Source of the DNA: Treponema sp.
GTDB taxonomy: Bacteria > Spirochaetota > Spirochaetia > Treponematales > Treponemataceae
Assembly: GCA_017470605.1 (NCBI GenBank)
Contig: JAFUYH010000040.1
Coordinates: 1 to 49,672, forward strand
Length of the DNA stretch: 49,672 bases
Direction: 5' to 3'
Shown: positions 7,305 through 14,729 of the stretch, one piece after another
Layout: each line of letters starts with the position of its first letter
Numbering within the stretch: position 1 is the first letter of the stretch
Notes under the pieces: generated by a model
Database searches by the model: none
Told to the model about the DNA's origin: nothing
Seen by the model: the letters and a program-made list of their open reading frames with translations, nothing else
Program-made: the position numbers and the translations under genes

Positions 7305-8354
7305 CTAAAGATTTTTACGTATATAAAAAGTTACCCGACCGCTGCCTTTCTTTTCAATCATATCATCCTCGCAAAGTTCCTTAAGGGCTTTTTCGATTGT
7401 TTGATGTGCGAGAACCGGACACTCTTCCTGAATGTTACTTTTTGTAAATTTACCAATTCTGTTTTTGATAACGTTTTCTACAGTCTGTCTTGCAGAAATC
7501 TTGTCATCAATCAGATTAAGGCGTTCCTCAAAGTCCCTGTATGCTGCAAGAATTATTCCTAACAGATATTTTACAAAAGGCGTGTTGTCATTTGTTCCCT
7601 CTTTCCAGTTTTTAGAAGAAGTTTCCAGAACGTCGTAATAAGTATCTTTTGTTTTCTCGATTTTCTTTTCAAGACTTATGTATTTGCATACGACAAAACC
7701 AGAGCGATAAAGCAGAAGTGTTGTAAGAAGCCTGGACATCCTGCCGTTACCATCATTAAAAGGATGAATACACAAAAAATCCTTGATAAAGCTTGCAATA
7801 AGGAGAAGCGGCTCGATTTTGCCAAGTGCCATTGCATGGTTAAATGTTTCGCAAAGATTTTGGACAGCTTCTGGAGTTTCAATAGGCGACAGAGGAGTAA
7901 AGAGTGTCCGGCTTGTTCCATCCGGCATGTTTGCTACGATGTAGTTTTGAACGTTTTTGAATCTGCCTCCAAAATCCACTCTTTCATATTGGTACAAATA
8001 TTTATGGAGCTGTAGAATATAATTTGGTGTAAGAGAAATGTATTCAAAATTTTCGTGAATAATATTAAGAACATCACGATATCCCATGATTTCTTTTTCA
8101 TCACGGTTTTTTGGAGTGGTTTTGTCGGCAATAAGTTGTTTGATTCGTGATTCTGTAGTTACAATACCTTCGATTTTATTTGAGCTTTCGGTGCTCTGGA
8201 TTTTTGCTATTTCTACAAGTTTATAAAGTTTGTCTTTTTTTTGATGAACGTATAGTTCCTGACGCCCCTTATATTCCCTAATCTTTGAAATAAACCCCAA
8301 TACTTCGGTATCAATTGTACAGTTCTGAAATTTTGAATAATCAAAAGTCCGCAA
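7305..8354 (-). CDS. Fic family protein (adenylyltransferase type)
   Basis: A 349-aa protein starting at TTG 8354, chosen because TAGGAGAAA ends six bases upstream. Fic proteins usually transfer AMP to a target hydroxyl. The catalytic motif HPFNDGNGRMSR is at residues 197-208, complete with the His and the DGNGR phosphate loop. SSNKIEG at residues 57-63 matches the (S/T)xxxE(G/N) autoinhibitory helix, placing it among Fic proteins with an N-terminal inhibitor. Residues ~285-349 form a winged-helix-like tail (KNRIGKFTKSNIQEECPVLA, VEKALKELCEDDMIEKKGSG type), as in common Fic-wHTH proteins. Four copies of a TTTCTCC(T)A motif around its start suggest autoregulation. Confidence 0.9.
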   Translation of the reverse strand: MRTFDYSKFQNCTIDTEVLGFISKIREYKGRQELYVHQKKDKLYKLVEIAKIQSTESSNKIEGIVTTESRIKQLIADKTTPKNRDEKEIMGYRDVLNIIHENFEYISLTPNYILQLHKYLYQYERVDFGGRFKNVQNYIVANMPDGTSRTLFTPLSPIETPEAVQNLCETFNHAMALGKIEPLLLIASFIKDFLCIHPFNDGNGRMSRLLTTLLLYRSGFVVCKYISLEKKIEKTKDTYYDVLETSSKNWKEGTNDNTPFVKYLLGIILAAYRDFEERLNLIDDKISARQTVENVIKNRIGKFTKSNIQEECPVLAHQTIEKALKELCEDDMIEKKGSGRVTFYIRKNL

Positions 8355-8356
8355 TG

Positions 8357-8437
8357 ATTTCTCCTACAACTCAACTCTTTCTCCTATTTTAACCTATAAA
8401 ATAGGAGAAAACAAGATGTAATGGGAGAAAAGTGATT
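8357..8437 (-). promoter_or_regulatory. Operator-like palindromes over the Fic gene's translation start
   Basis: TTTCTCCTATTTTA and its near-inverse ATAAAATAGGAGAAA (8387-8420 region) form a 33-base palindrome. Two more TTTCTCC-type motifs flank it: one at 8358-8365, which is itself the ribosome site on the minus strand, and GGGAGAAA near 8423-8430. The wHTH tail of the Fic protein is a candidate binder. Confidence 0.5.
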
Positions 8438-8482
8438 TTAACCGAATCTTTACATTCCGGCCAGTCTGACAAAAAATTTTCG

Positions 8483-8581
8483 TTAAGCGTCATATTGCGA
8501 TCCCATGTCGGTGCGCTTTAGAAAATCAATGTATTCTTCCGCGCTGATTCTTTCTTCTTTTATTGTGATGTTGTTATTCAT
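8483..8581 (-). pseudogene. GNAT N-terminal remnant
   Basis: From ATG 8581 it encodes EERISAEEYIDFLKRTDMGS, the characteristic N-terminus of a GNAT group (I-S-A-E-E-Y-I-D-F-L-K-R-T-D), and stops after 32 residues at TAA 8483. The DNA around the stop, in another frame, encodes MTLNENFLSDW, which matches MTLNEDLLSDWLEEP of the intact GNAT at 9023. So two acetyltransferase fragments have been joined. Confidence 0.6.
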
Positions 8582-8583
8582 TT

Positions 8584-9012
8584 TCAAATCCTTTTGTATT
8601 GAACTGAACAGGCATCGCGATTCAAGCCACACTTTTTATAAAAGAGTTCATTATAATCAATAGAAATCAGCTGAAGCACAGAGACATTTTTCTCATTGAG
8701 CGCCTTTTCCAGTTCTGCCAGCAGCTGCTTTCCAACACCATTTTTCTTCTTTTCTGGAATTACGAAAAGCTCAGAAACAAAAAAGAAATCTTCTTCGGCG
8801 TATGGGTCCACATACCCCAGTACCGCACCGATTATTTTGCCATCTTCAAAAGCAGCAAGCCCCATTGCCTCAAAGTTCCCCAAAACCGCACTGATTCTTC
8901 TTTCGGCTTTTTCCTGCCCCCAGTTTTCATTCCAAGGTTCTTCAGAGTAAGCCGCTGCCATGGCCACGGCGAGTGTCGTAATGTCTTTTTGATTTATTTG
9001 TTTTATTTCCAT
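8584..9012 (-). CDS. GNAT acetyltransferase
   Basis: A 142-aa single-domain GNAT. ATG 9012 is chosen because GGGAAG precedes it and MEIKQINQKDITTLA is a natural GNAT N-terminus; the frame is open further upstream only by overlap with the next gene. Motif A is FFVSELFVIPEKKKNGVGKQL (x-V-x-P-x-x-x-x-x-G-V-G), and the end is QLISIDYNELFYKKCGLNRD, with FYKKCG in the usual FY-x-x-x-GF place. It is the third gene of a minus-strand GNAT run with 10-base spacing to the upstream gene. Substrate unknown. Confidence 0.82.
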   Translation of the reverse strand: MEIKQINQKDITTLAVAMAAAYSEEPWNENWGQEKAERRISAVLGNFEAMGLAAFEDGKIIGAVLGYVDPYAEEDFFFVSELFVIPEKKKNGVGKQLLAELEKALNEKNVSVLQLISIDYNELFYKKCGLNRDACSVQYKRI

Positions 9013-9022
9013 AAGCTTCCCT

Positions 9023-9544
9023 TCATAGCATCTTCCCCATTTCCAAGCGCATGTTATGTTCTTCCGGCCCGCGGTTGGAGTAGGCATACCTGTCAAAGCC
9101 GATAATCTCAAAGCCGTGTTTTTTATAGAAGGAAATTGCTGTAAAATTAAAGGTCTGTGTTTCGAGCACCACCATTCTGGCTCCACTTTTTTCAGCAGCC
9201 TTTAAGATAGTCTCCATGAGTTTTGTGCCAACGCCGCTTTTTCTGTTAGCCTGGTCAAACACGCAGATGTTAGCAATTCTGAACCGGTTATTCCATTTTT
9301 CTAAGAATCCTTCAACCATGCCAATAAGTTTGTCGCCTTCAAAAGCACCGTAAGCAACAGGCTCTTCAAGCCAGTCCGACAGCAAATCTTCATTAAGCGT
9401 CATTCTAAGAGGCTCTTCACTCATCTCCCACTTAATAGCAAAAACTTCGCCCACAGGTTCAATAGAAAGATACCTGTCCGAAAGAATCTCCGCCTGATAT
9501 TTTTGACCTTTGTATTTTTTGTAGTCTAGTTCTGCTATAATCAT
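9023..9544 (-). CDS. GNAT acetyltransferase
   Basis: A 173-aa GNAT starting at ATG 9544 (MIIAELDYKKYKGQ); the upstream extension lies within the preceding gene. Motif A: RIANICVFDQANRKSGVGTKL (residues ~92-112). Motif B: MVVLETQTFNFTAISFYKKHGFEIIGF, a standard N-x-x-A-x-x-F-Y-x-x-x-G-F end. It resembles streptothricin/other small-molecule acetyltransferases in outline (LETQTFNFxAISFYKKHGF), so an antibiotic-type substrate is possible but not shown. It starts two bases before the stop of the broken GNAT at 9547, and a fragment of a paralogue is present at 8460-8490. Confidence 0.83.
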   Translation of the reverse strand: MIIAELDYKKYKGQKYQAEILSDRYLSIEPVGEVFAIKWEMSEEPLRMTLNEDLLSDWLEEPVAYGAFEGDKLIGMVEGFLEKWNNRFRIANICVFDQANRKSGVGTKLMETILKAAEKSGARMVVLETQTFNFTAISFYKKHGFEIIGFDRYAYSNRGPEEHNMRLEMGKML

Positions 9545-9546
9545 TT

Positions 9547-9965
9547 TTACAATCCTTTGCTCAAAAACATTTCCATAGGCTGTTCGTAGCCCGGGATATT
9601 CATTACAAGACTTCCGCAATCTTTGTAGCCGTTTTTTCTATAAAAGTGCTGGGCAGTTTCATCAACCTGAGTTGAAGTTAAAACCATACCGTAGCCCTGT
9701 GCCTTCATATCCTTCTCCCAATGCTTCAGCAATTGTTTTCCGTAGCCCTTATGCTGTTCCTGCTAGTCTATAAAAAGCAGAGTGCAAAAAGGTGTGTTGT
9801 CCCAAAACAAATTATAGCGCAAAAGTCCAACCGGCCTGTCATCTGCAAAAAGTACGTAGCCTTGCTTATTGGCAACCTTATTTTCAAATTCTTTTCCGGC
9901 AAGTGCTTGTCCAGACTATACCAGAAATCTTTATCATTTGATGATACGTATTCTATTTTTGTCAT
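9547..9965 (-). pseudogene. GNAT gene broken by a frameshift and an amber codon
   Basis: The product reads MTKIEYVSSNDKDFWYSLDK from ATG 9965. Near 9905 one base is missing; the next frame gives GKEFENKVANKQGYVLFADD and VGLLRYNLFWDNTPFCTLLF, then reaches TAG in FID-stop-QEQHKGYGKQLLKHWEKDM. The remainder is MVLTSTQVDETAQHFYRKNG and on to TAA/TGA at 9547. The expected family sequence has tyrosine or similar at the TAG. Both lesions would have to be repaired to make protein, so it is a pseudogene. It overlaps the end of the DUF3795 gene by 32 bases. Confidence 0.78.
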
Positions 9966-10920
9966 TTTTTATTCTCCATTCTTCCAGAATCTTTAAGCCC
10001 TCGTCAATTTGCTCGCCGAGGACTTCCTGGATTTTTTCGAACTTCTTTTTTGAATGCATTGTGTCCATAACTCGCAGCAATTCTTTTTTACCGTGCTTTT
10101 GGATAAAGAGCGCCATGGCTCTTATCGCATTTGTATCATTCCCGAGAGAGTAAAATCCTTTCTTACAATCATAAAGCTCGCTGCATTCGTAACAGCCATC
10201 CAGGCCTTTTTCTTTACAGCAGGCTGTGTTAGGGCAGACTCCATCTGGTGAACAGGTTGCAAAAGAACATGTGTTGTAAATTGTCCTGCAAGAACCACAC
10301 CAGGCAGTCAGAAAGCAGTGAGCGCAGGAAAGTCCGCAATAGGCAATCTGATCCACACCTTTTTTTGCCTGTTGGCACAGCTTGTTTTTAATGCGCCTCA
10401 TTGCTTCCACATGCATAATCCAGTGGCGGGATAAAGGCATTTGAATTAATTCTTTGATATTTTTACCGCACCAGTAATCAATAAGCCAGGCGGAACTTTC
10501 GTCGCTGCTTACACACTTGCTGGCAGAGAGCCGCTCTTTGTCTTCGGCTGTGAAGGTTTTCTTCAAATCAGCAAACTGTAGCTGAGACAGCATTTCATTT
10601 GTTGTCTCCATCACAGCCTTGCAATATTCATAAGTTGATTTTATATTCAGGACTTTTGAAAACTCAATCACTGCATCGCCATCAAGTTCGTTGGCTGTTG
10701 TGATAATCTGACTATTAGTCTTATCTAACCAATCGTCTCTAAAAAGAATCTGTTCATCCTTCAAAATCAGCGTGTGCACAACAATATCTTCAATACGAAA
10801 AAGGTGCCAGAGTGACCAGGCAAGCGTCGTACAGTGGTTTCCATCCCCCGCACCAAAAGTCATCTGCTTAGAAAGAAGTGCCTGCATCTTTTTGTTTTTG
10901 TCTGACCATTCTCTGTCCAT
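9934..10920 (-). CDS. DinB-like plus DUF3795 cysteine-rich protein
   Basis: A 328-aa protein. Residues 1-185 look like a DinB/YfiT-type four-helix bundle: HCTTLAWSLWHLFRIEDIVV carries a histidine at ~29 and RHWIMHVEAMRRI another near 166-170, positions that bind metal in that superfamily. Residues ~190-255 are the DUF3795 cysteine cluster (YCGLSCAHCFLTAWCGSC, then paired cysteines through CYECSELYDC), with 17 cysteines, probably a zinc or iron-sulphur binding domain. The fusion is known in clostridia and spirochaetes, but the role is unknown. It is the first gene of the minus-strand run; its promoter should lie in 10921-11040. Confidence 0.75.
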   Translation of the reverse strand: MDREWSDKNKKMQALLSKQMTFGAGDGNHCTTLAWSLWHLFRIEDIVVHTLILKDEQILFRDDWLDKTNSQIITTANELDGDAVIEFSKVLNIKSTYEYCKAVMETTNEMLSQLQFADLKKTFTAEDKERLSASKCVSSDESSAWLIDYWCGKNIKELIQMPLSRHWIMHVEAMRRIKNKLCQQAKKGVDQIAYCGLSCAHCFLTAWCGSCRTIYNTCSFATCSPDGVCPNTACCKEKGLDGCYECSELYDCKKGFYSLGNDTNAIRAMALFIQKHGKKELLRVMDTMHSKKKFEKIQEVLGEQIDEGLKILEEWRIKNDKNRIRIIK

Positions 10921-11043
10921 TATTATTCCTTGTGCTTTATGAAGATTGACTTTTTAAAGTATATTCTATTAGATAGTCTTTGCCTATGGTAATTTTTGAG
11001 CGTTGCAGTCTAAAGTATTTTTCCATTTTTGAAATTTTCGCAA

Positions 11044-11100
11044 TTGACTTTGCCCCATGCCTGTTTTATAATTTAGCTAATAAAAAATATTTTGGCTAAA
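11044..11100 (+). promoter_or_regulatory. Sigma-70 promoter with overlapping operator for the Phd-PIN pair
   Basis: TTGACT (11044-11049), 17 bases, TATAAT (11067-11072). Overlapping the -10 and start region is an inverted repeat, TTTAGCTAA (11072-11080) and TTGGCTAAA (11092-11100), 8 of 9 positions symmetric. Phd/YefM antitoxins repress their own promoters at such sites. AAGGAGG follows at 11103-11109. Confidence 0.75.
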
Positions 11101-11114
11101 ATAAGGAGGTGACT

Positions 11115-11405
11115 ATGAAACAGGTTTCTGTTGGCGAAGCGAAAAATAAGCTTCCTCTTTTTTTACATCTTGCCGAAAGCGGTGAAGAAATTCAAATTAC
11201 CAGACACGGAAAAATGGTTGCCTATATAAATGGAGCAAATCAGAAAAATCAGTTTGATAAAAAAGAAATGTTTCTTGATTCAATTTCCTTCTGGCGCAAA
11301 AAAAATGCCGACTGGCTACTTAGTGATTCTGATGCAGACTCTATCTTTGCTCGCGATTCAAATTTAGAAGATGATGTTCGTCATAAGGAAGATTTTGGAT
11401 TATGA
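11115..11405 (+). CDS. Phd/YefM-family antitoxin
   Basis: Start ATG 11115 with AAGGAGGTG six bases upstream (a GTG at 11109 lies inside that ribosome site). The 96-aa protein opens MKQVSVGEAKNKLPLFLHLA, then SGEEIQITRHGKMVAYI, the standard Phd fold (strand, helix with A-K-x-x-L, then I-x-I-T-R-x-G-x-x-V-A). The C-terminal ~45 residues are the extended toxin-binding tail. Its last four bases overlap the PIN toxin start (ATGA). It should neutralise the toxin and repress the promoter just upstream. Confidence 0.88.
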   Translation: MKQVSVGEAKNKLPLFLHLAESGEEIQITRHGKMVAYINGANQKNQFDKKEMFLDSISFWRKKNADWLLSDSDADSIFARDSNLEDDVRHKEDFGL

Positions 11406-11833
11406 GTCAGAAAATCTATCTCCTTGATACAAACATCATTTCGGAGCCAACAAAAGTATCTCCAGACAAAAAGGTTGTTCAAAGACTTGCTGACAATCTG
11501 GACTATTCCTGTATATGTTCCATCATCTGGGCAGAAGTTTTAAGCGGAGTAAAATTGCTGCCCGAAGGCAAAAGAAAAACAGGACTTTTTGATTACTTTG
11601 TAGAAAATGTTCAAAAACTTTACGACATACTTCCCTTTGATACCAGCTGTGCAAGCATTTATTCAGACTTGATTCAGCGGTTAAAAGAAAAAGGCCACCC
11701 ATTCCCAAAGTTTGACAGTATGATTGCGGCAACTGCCATTGCAAATAATTTAATTTTAGTAACAAGAAATACCAGCGACTTTGAACCAATAAAAGAAATC
11801 TCAAATCTTATGATAGAAAACTGGTTTGACTAA
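11402..11833 (+). CDS. PIN-domain toxin, VapC/FitB type
   Basis: A 143-aa PIN ribonuclease. The acidic residues are in place: YLLDTNIISEP (Asp9), SIIWAEVLSGVKLLP (Glu ~43), FPKFDSMIAATAIANNLILV (Asp ~104), and TRNTSDFEPI (the TxNxxDF end). VapC-type toxins cut RNA, often initiator tRNA or rRNA, when the antitoxin is lost. Overlap with the antitoxin by ATGA implies coupled translation. Length is typical (130-145). The pair looks intact. Confidence 0.9.
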   Translation: MSQKIYLLDTNIISEPTKVSPDKKVVQRLADNLDYSCICSIIWAEVLSGVKLLPEGKRKTGLFDYFVENVQKLYDILPFDTSCASIYSDLIQRLKEKGHPFPKFDSMIAATAIANNLILVTRNTSDFEPIKEISNLMIENWFD

Positions 11834-11853
11834 AAGTAATTATTTATTTTGCA

Positions 11854-12428
11854 TCACTCCATCACCGCGCGTCCGGCTCTGCAGATTTCTACAAGCCTGT
11901 AACCGCCTTCTTCATAAATCCTTTTGGGACTTTCTCCGTCCGGCCAGATGTAACAGTTTTCTATTCCCATCTCTTTGCACCATTCCACATACCTGCAAAA
12001 AAGCGCACGCCCGCCGTAAGTTCATCTTTTATTTCATCAAACCAGTTGTCATCCAGCATCGACTGATAAATTATTGGCCGGCTTCCCCTTGCCTTGTAAA
12101 AGCCCGCAATATCAGAAAGCACCGCCTGCAGATTTTGAATCCGCTCCCTGTAAATCACCGCATGATTAGAGTCAAAAGAATCTTTATTTTCCGTATTATA
12201 AAACAGAATCCCATAATCCCTCTCCTCAAACTTCGCAAAAATTTTTGGAAAGAGATCTTCTTCTATGTAACAATCTTTAAGGTTCATTTTATCTATTTCT
12301 ATCCAAATAAAAATACGTTCTTTTGTTCTGTCTGTGATGATACCGCCATTTGCGAGTGCAACCTTTTGAGATGCAATTCCGTAACCAATATTTCCACAAG
12401 CTTTGTTCAGCTTCATTTGCTTTGGCAA
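11854..12428 (-). pseudogene. GNAT-like gene with a C-terminal frameshift
   Basis: From ATG 12428 the frame encodes KQMKLNKACGNIGYGIASQK and on through FYKARGSRPIIYQSMLDDNW and IKDELTAG. It then leaves the family sequence near 12010-12020 and soon stops. In another frame the expected tail continues: GRALFCRYVEWCKEMGIENC, then YIWPDGESPKRIYEEGGYRL, to TGA 11854. The ESPKRIYEEGGY piece is the GNAT motif B equivalent. A single indel in a G-rich run explains the break. The gene is convergent with the Phd-PIN pair. Confidence 0.65.
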
Positions 12429-12470
12429 GTCAGCCAGGTTTTAAACTCTTCGTAAGATAATCCGTTTGCT

Positions 12471-12704
12471 TTATTTATCAAAATCAGCTGGTTCTACTCC
12501 AGGAACTTTTGATAATACATATTTAAACTTTCCTACAGAAGCTTTATCAGCTCTTTGTTCGAGATATTTTTGTGTCTCAAATGAAGCAATTTTTTCTGCA
12601 ACTGCTGAAACAATAAACTGATTAATTGAAATATTATCTTGAGATGCAATTTCTTTTACTGCTGTATGATAAGAATCTGGCATTCTTAAACTTAAACTTC
12701 CCAT
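12471..12704 (-). CDS. Ribbon-helix-helix antitoxin-like protein (HicB/CopG type)
   Basis: A 77-aa protein; AGGAGG lies before ATG 12704. GSLSLRMPDSYHTAVKEIAS and ISINQFIVSAVAEKIASFET give a beta strand plus two helices, as in Arc/CopG/HicB antitoxins (S-x-x-L-R-x-P, then S-I-N-x-F-I). The C-terminal ~25 residues would bind a toxin. It starts three bases after the stop of a broken PIN reading frame (12707), its likely partner, so it may now be an orphan antitoxin. Confidence 0.75.
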   Translation of the reverse strand: MGSLSLRMPDSYHTAVKEIASQDNISINQFIVSAVAEKIASFETQKYLEQRADKASVGKFKYVLSKVPGVEPADFDK

Positions 12705-12706
12705 TT

Positions 12707-13020
12707 TTATACCTCCTGCAATACTTCCAAAAATTCTTTTGGTGTAAGAATCTTTATTCCAAGCTTTTCAGCTTCCTTAAAATCTTTTTTATTGTAAGTT
12801 ACAATCGTGTTTGCGTTTGATTGAATTGTTACTTCCAAAACATGATCATCAAACGGAAGTAATTTACAAAATTCCTTATATGAAACACCACAGACAATTT
12901 GATGTACTCCAAGAGAAGCAATAGCTGCAAGTCACCTTTCACATGGAGCGCAGCTTGTGTATACGACAGCATTTTCAAAGGCTTCACATAATTCAGTTGT
13001 TTGGTAAGGCTAATAGATTT
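12707..13020 (-). pseudogene. Chimeric relic: nucleoside-deaminase fragment joined to a PIN toxin tail
   Basis: In one frame the DNA gives ELCEAFENAVVYTSCAPCER, TGA (12934-12932), LAAIASLGVHQIVCGVSYKE, then PFDDHVLEVTIQSNANTIVT and YNKKDFKEAEKLGIKILTPK to TAA 12707. The first part matches the zinc-site region of nucleoside deaminases (Y-T-S-x-x-P-C-x-x-C-L-A-A-I), with TGA where the second zinc cysteine should be. The second part is the C-terminus of a PIN toxin (D-D-H-x-L-E, V-T-x-N-x-K-D-F). No N-terminus for either is present. This is the left flank of the transposon. Confidence 0.6.
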
Positions 13021-13084
13021 CACATTCTCTTCATCACAACCTCAGATTGCTTTTAGCTCCAGCTTTTGCGGTATGTCTTACTAG

Positions 13085-13102
13085 AAATTATAATTAAAGC
13101 AT
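13085..13102. repeat. Left copy of the 18-bp target duplication
   Basis: AAATTATAATTAAAGCAT, identical to 20492-20509. Flanking bases differ at both copies, so the repeat is exactly 18 bp. Confidence 0.8.
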
Positions 13103-13146
13103 GTCAACAATGGAGTGATTAAGTAGTCGGTGGGTATGGTTCAAAT
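13103..13146 (+). repeat. Left terminal inverted repeat
   Basis: GTCAACAA, then AAGTAGTCGG, GGG and TTCAAA, matching the minus strand at 20491-20446 in order and near-equal spacing. Just inside, TCGGTGGG and CCCGCCGA (13130-13166) can form an 8-bp stem. Confidence 0.65.
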
Positions 13147-13219
13147 ATAATCCCAGCCCGCCGAAAAGTCAAGCGCAAAAATTAAAGTTTTTTCGGGAAA
13201 ATGCCGATTGATTTTAATT

Positions 13220-13266
13220 TCCCAAAAGAGCGGCGCGTTTACGCGCTCATGCGCTGGGCGCATACT
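13220..13266. repeat. GC-rich hairpins in the transposon's left end
   Basis: GCGCG-TTTA-CGCGC and the perfect ATGCGC-TGG-GCGCAT stem lie back to back near 13230-13263. They may insulate the transposase from outside transcription. Confidence 0.4.
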
Positions 13267-13283
13267 CTTTATATATTACTACT

Positions 13284-13358
13284 GTAATCATATTCAAATA
13301 CAAATACATATACATATTCAAATACATAATCAAATACAAATACATAATCATATACATA
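13284..13358. repeat. Hexanucleotide repeat tract (CAWAWW)n
   Basis: About twelve consecutive hexamers of the form CATATT, CAAATA, CATATA or CATAAT run without a phase break. Below it (13361-13452) many TGCAAA/TTTGCA words occur in both orientations. Together these occupy the 460-base gap before the transposase start, which otherwise has no gene. Confidence 0.7.
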
Positions 13359-13562
13359 GTGCAAAAATCCGCTTTGCATTTGCCTTGTCTGCAAAAATAG
13401 CATTTGTATACAAGTGTTATGCAAATTATGCAAATGCAGATTTTGTATAACAAAATAATTGATTGCAGTAAATCTATATATAATAAATAATTACGATTGC
13501 GGAAAATCGCATATTTTCCCGATGTTCTAAAGTTTCCCCGTGTCGTGTCCGATTGTCAGACC

Positions 13563-14702
13563 ATGAATTACGAGTTACAAAAATTGAAAATGCAATATAT
13601 CCCGATGTTTGCGCGGGGTGAAATTACCGAGCGCGAGTGTGCGCGTTTAATCGGGATTCAGCCTGTTTCGGTGTGGCGGCTCAAAATGCGCTATCTGCAA
13701 TTCGGCGACGCTATATGGATTCACGGCAATACGGGGCGCAAGCCTAAAAATAAAAAATACGATTGGGCGCAGATTGCCGCCGATTATAAACTTTTTGACG
13801 GTACGCCGTTCATGTCGTTTCGTGATGATTGCGCGGATTATCTGCATTATTCCGCCCTGCCGTCATATACGACTTTTTACACCGCGCTTTCTTCAGCTGG
13901 TATTGTGTCGCCCCGCGCCCGTATTCCTGTACGCGAAAAGAAAAAACATCTGCCGCGCGATGAACGCCCGAATGAGGGCGATTTGATACAAATTGACGCT
14001 TCATTGCATGATTGGTTTATGAACGGGCATAAAATAACTTTGCATGGTGCGATAGACGACGCTACGCATAAAATCGTAGCCCTGTATTTCTGCGTGAACG
14101 AATGTCTTTTAGGCTATTACCAGCTTCTTTGGCAGATATTCATACGGACGGGCGGGCTGTTGCCGTGCGCCATTTATTCCGACCGCGCGCAATGTTTTTT
14201 TACTACGCGCGGGGCTACGCTGGAAGAGCAATTAGCGGGCGCGGAAAAATTAGAAACGCAATGGCAGAAAACTTGTAATGAATTAAAAATAGAATTGATT
14301 GCCGCATACTCGCCGCAAGCCAAAGGGCGCATAGAAAGATTGTGGCAAACATTACAGGGGCGTTTGCCGTATATTTTCCGATTTCTCGGCATTGATACGA
14401 TTGAAGCCGCTAATGCTTTCCTTGCTGATTTTATCGACGGGTTTAATGCCCGCTTTGCCGTTCCCGCGCAAGATGAAGCCTTGCATTGGAAAGCCCCGCC
14501 CGCCGCCGATATTGATTTTGATTATCTGTTTTCCGTCCGCGCCGAAAAGAAAACCCATGCGGACGGGCATTTTATTTATCACGGTTACGCTTTCAATCTG
14601 ATTGCAAAACGCGCCGCCTGTGTGCGGTTCACTCTCTGCCTGTCTGAAAGTTTCGGCTTGCGGGCATACATTAATTCTCTGTCTTTTTCTATAAAAATGT
14701 GA
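13563..14702 (+). CDS. DDE transposase, IS1202/ISNCY type, possibly C-truncated
   Basis: I start at ATG 13563 because MNYELQKLKMQYIPMFARGE aligns with the start of the relative at 17743; the frame is open back to 13497, and no clear ribosome site is visible. An N-terminal helix-turn-helix (RECARLIGIQPVSVWRLK, residues 24-41) is followed by a second DNA-binding segment, then the RNase H-fold core: Asp145 (LIQIDASLHDWF), Asp207 (AIYSDRAQC), Glu258 (SPQAKGRIERLWQTLQ). The DDE triad is complete. Base composition is much richer in GC than the genes on either side. After RAYIN (about 14675) composition turns abruptly AT-rich and the protein ends SLSFSIKM, so the last residues may be replaced. Confidence 0.85.
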   Translation: MNYELQKLKMQYIPMFARGEITERECARLIGIQPVSVWRLKMRYLQFGDAIWIHGNTGRKPKNKKYDWAQIAADYKLFDGTPFMSFRDDCADYLHYSALPSYTTFYTALSSAGIVSPRARIPVREKKKHLPRDERPNEGDLIQIDASLHDWFMNGHKITLHGAIDDATHKIVALYFCVNECLLGYYQLLWQIFIRTGGLLPCAIYSDRAQCFFTTRGATLEEQLAGAEKLETQWQKTCNELKIELIAAYSPQAKGRIERLWQTLQGRLPYIFRFLGIDTIEAANAFLADFIDGFNARFAVPAQDEALHWKAPPAADIDFDYLFSVRAEKKTHADGHFIYHGYAFNLIAKRAACVRFTLCLSESFGLRAYINSLSFSIKM

Positions 14703-14729
14703 TATTATAAAGTTTAAGGAGATAAAGAA

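Noticed and set aside
5689..9775. Reassignment of TAG to an amino acid (two in-frame TAG codons in otherwise good frames)
   Set aside because: Intact genes here end in TAG (for example at 4476-4478), and one of the two genes also carries a frameshift.
1..12470. A chromosomal integron cassette array (many GNAT and toxin genes, one per cassette)
   Set aside because: Genes lie in both orientations and I find no repeated attC-like sites with GTTRRRY/RYYYAAC ends between them.
12932..12934. Selenocysteine at the deaminase zinc site
   Set aside because: The deaminase lacks its N-terminal His-Ala-Glu half and is joined to a PIN tail, so no enzyme could form.
13130..13170. A second tRNA-like element at the transposon's left end (GGTTCAAAT within a stem)
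   Set aside because: The stem is 8 bp with a 22-base loop and no proper T-arm; the TTCAAA is explained by the terminal repeat shared with the right end.
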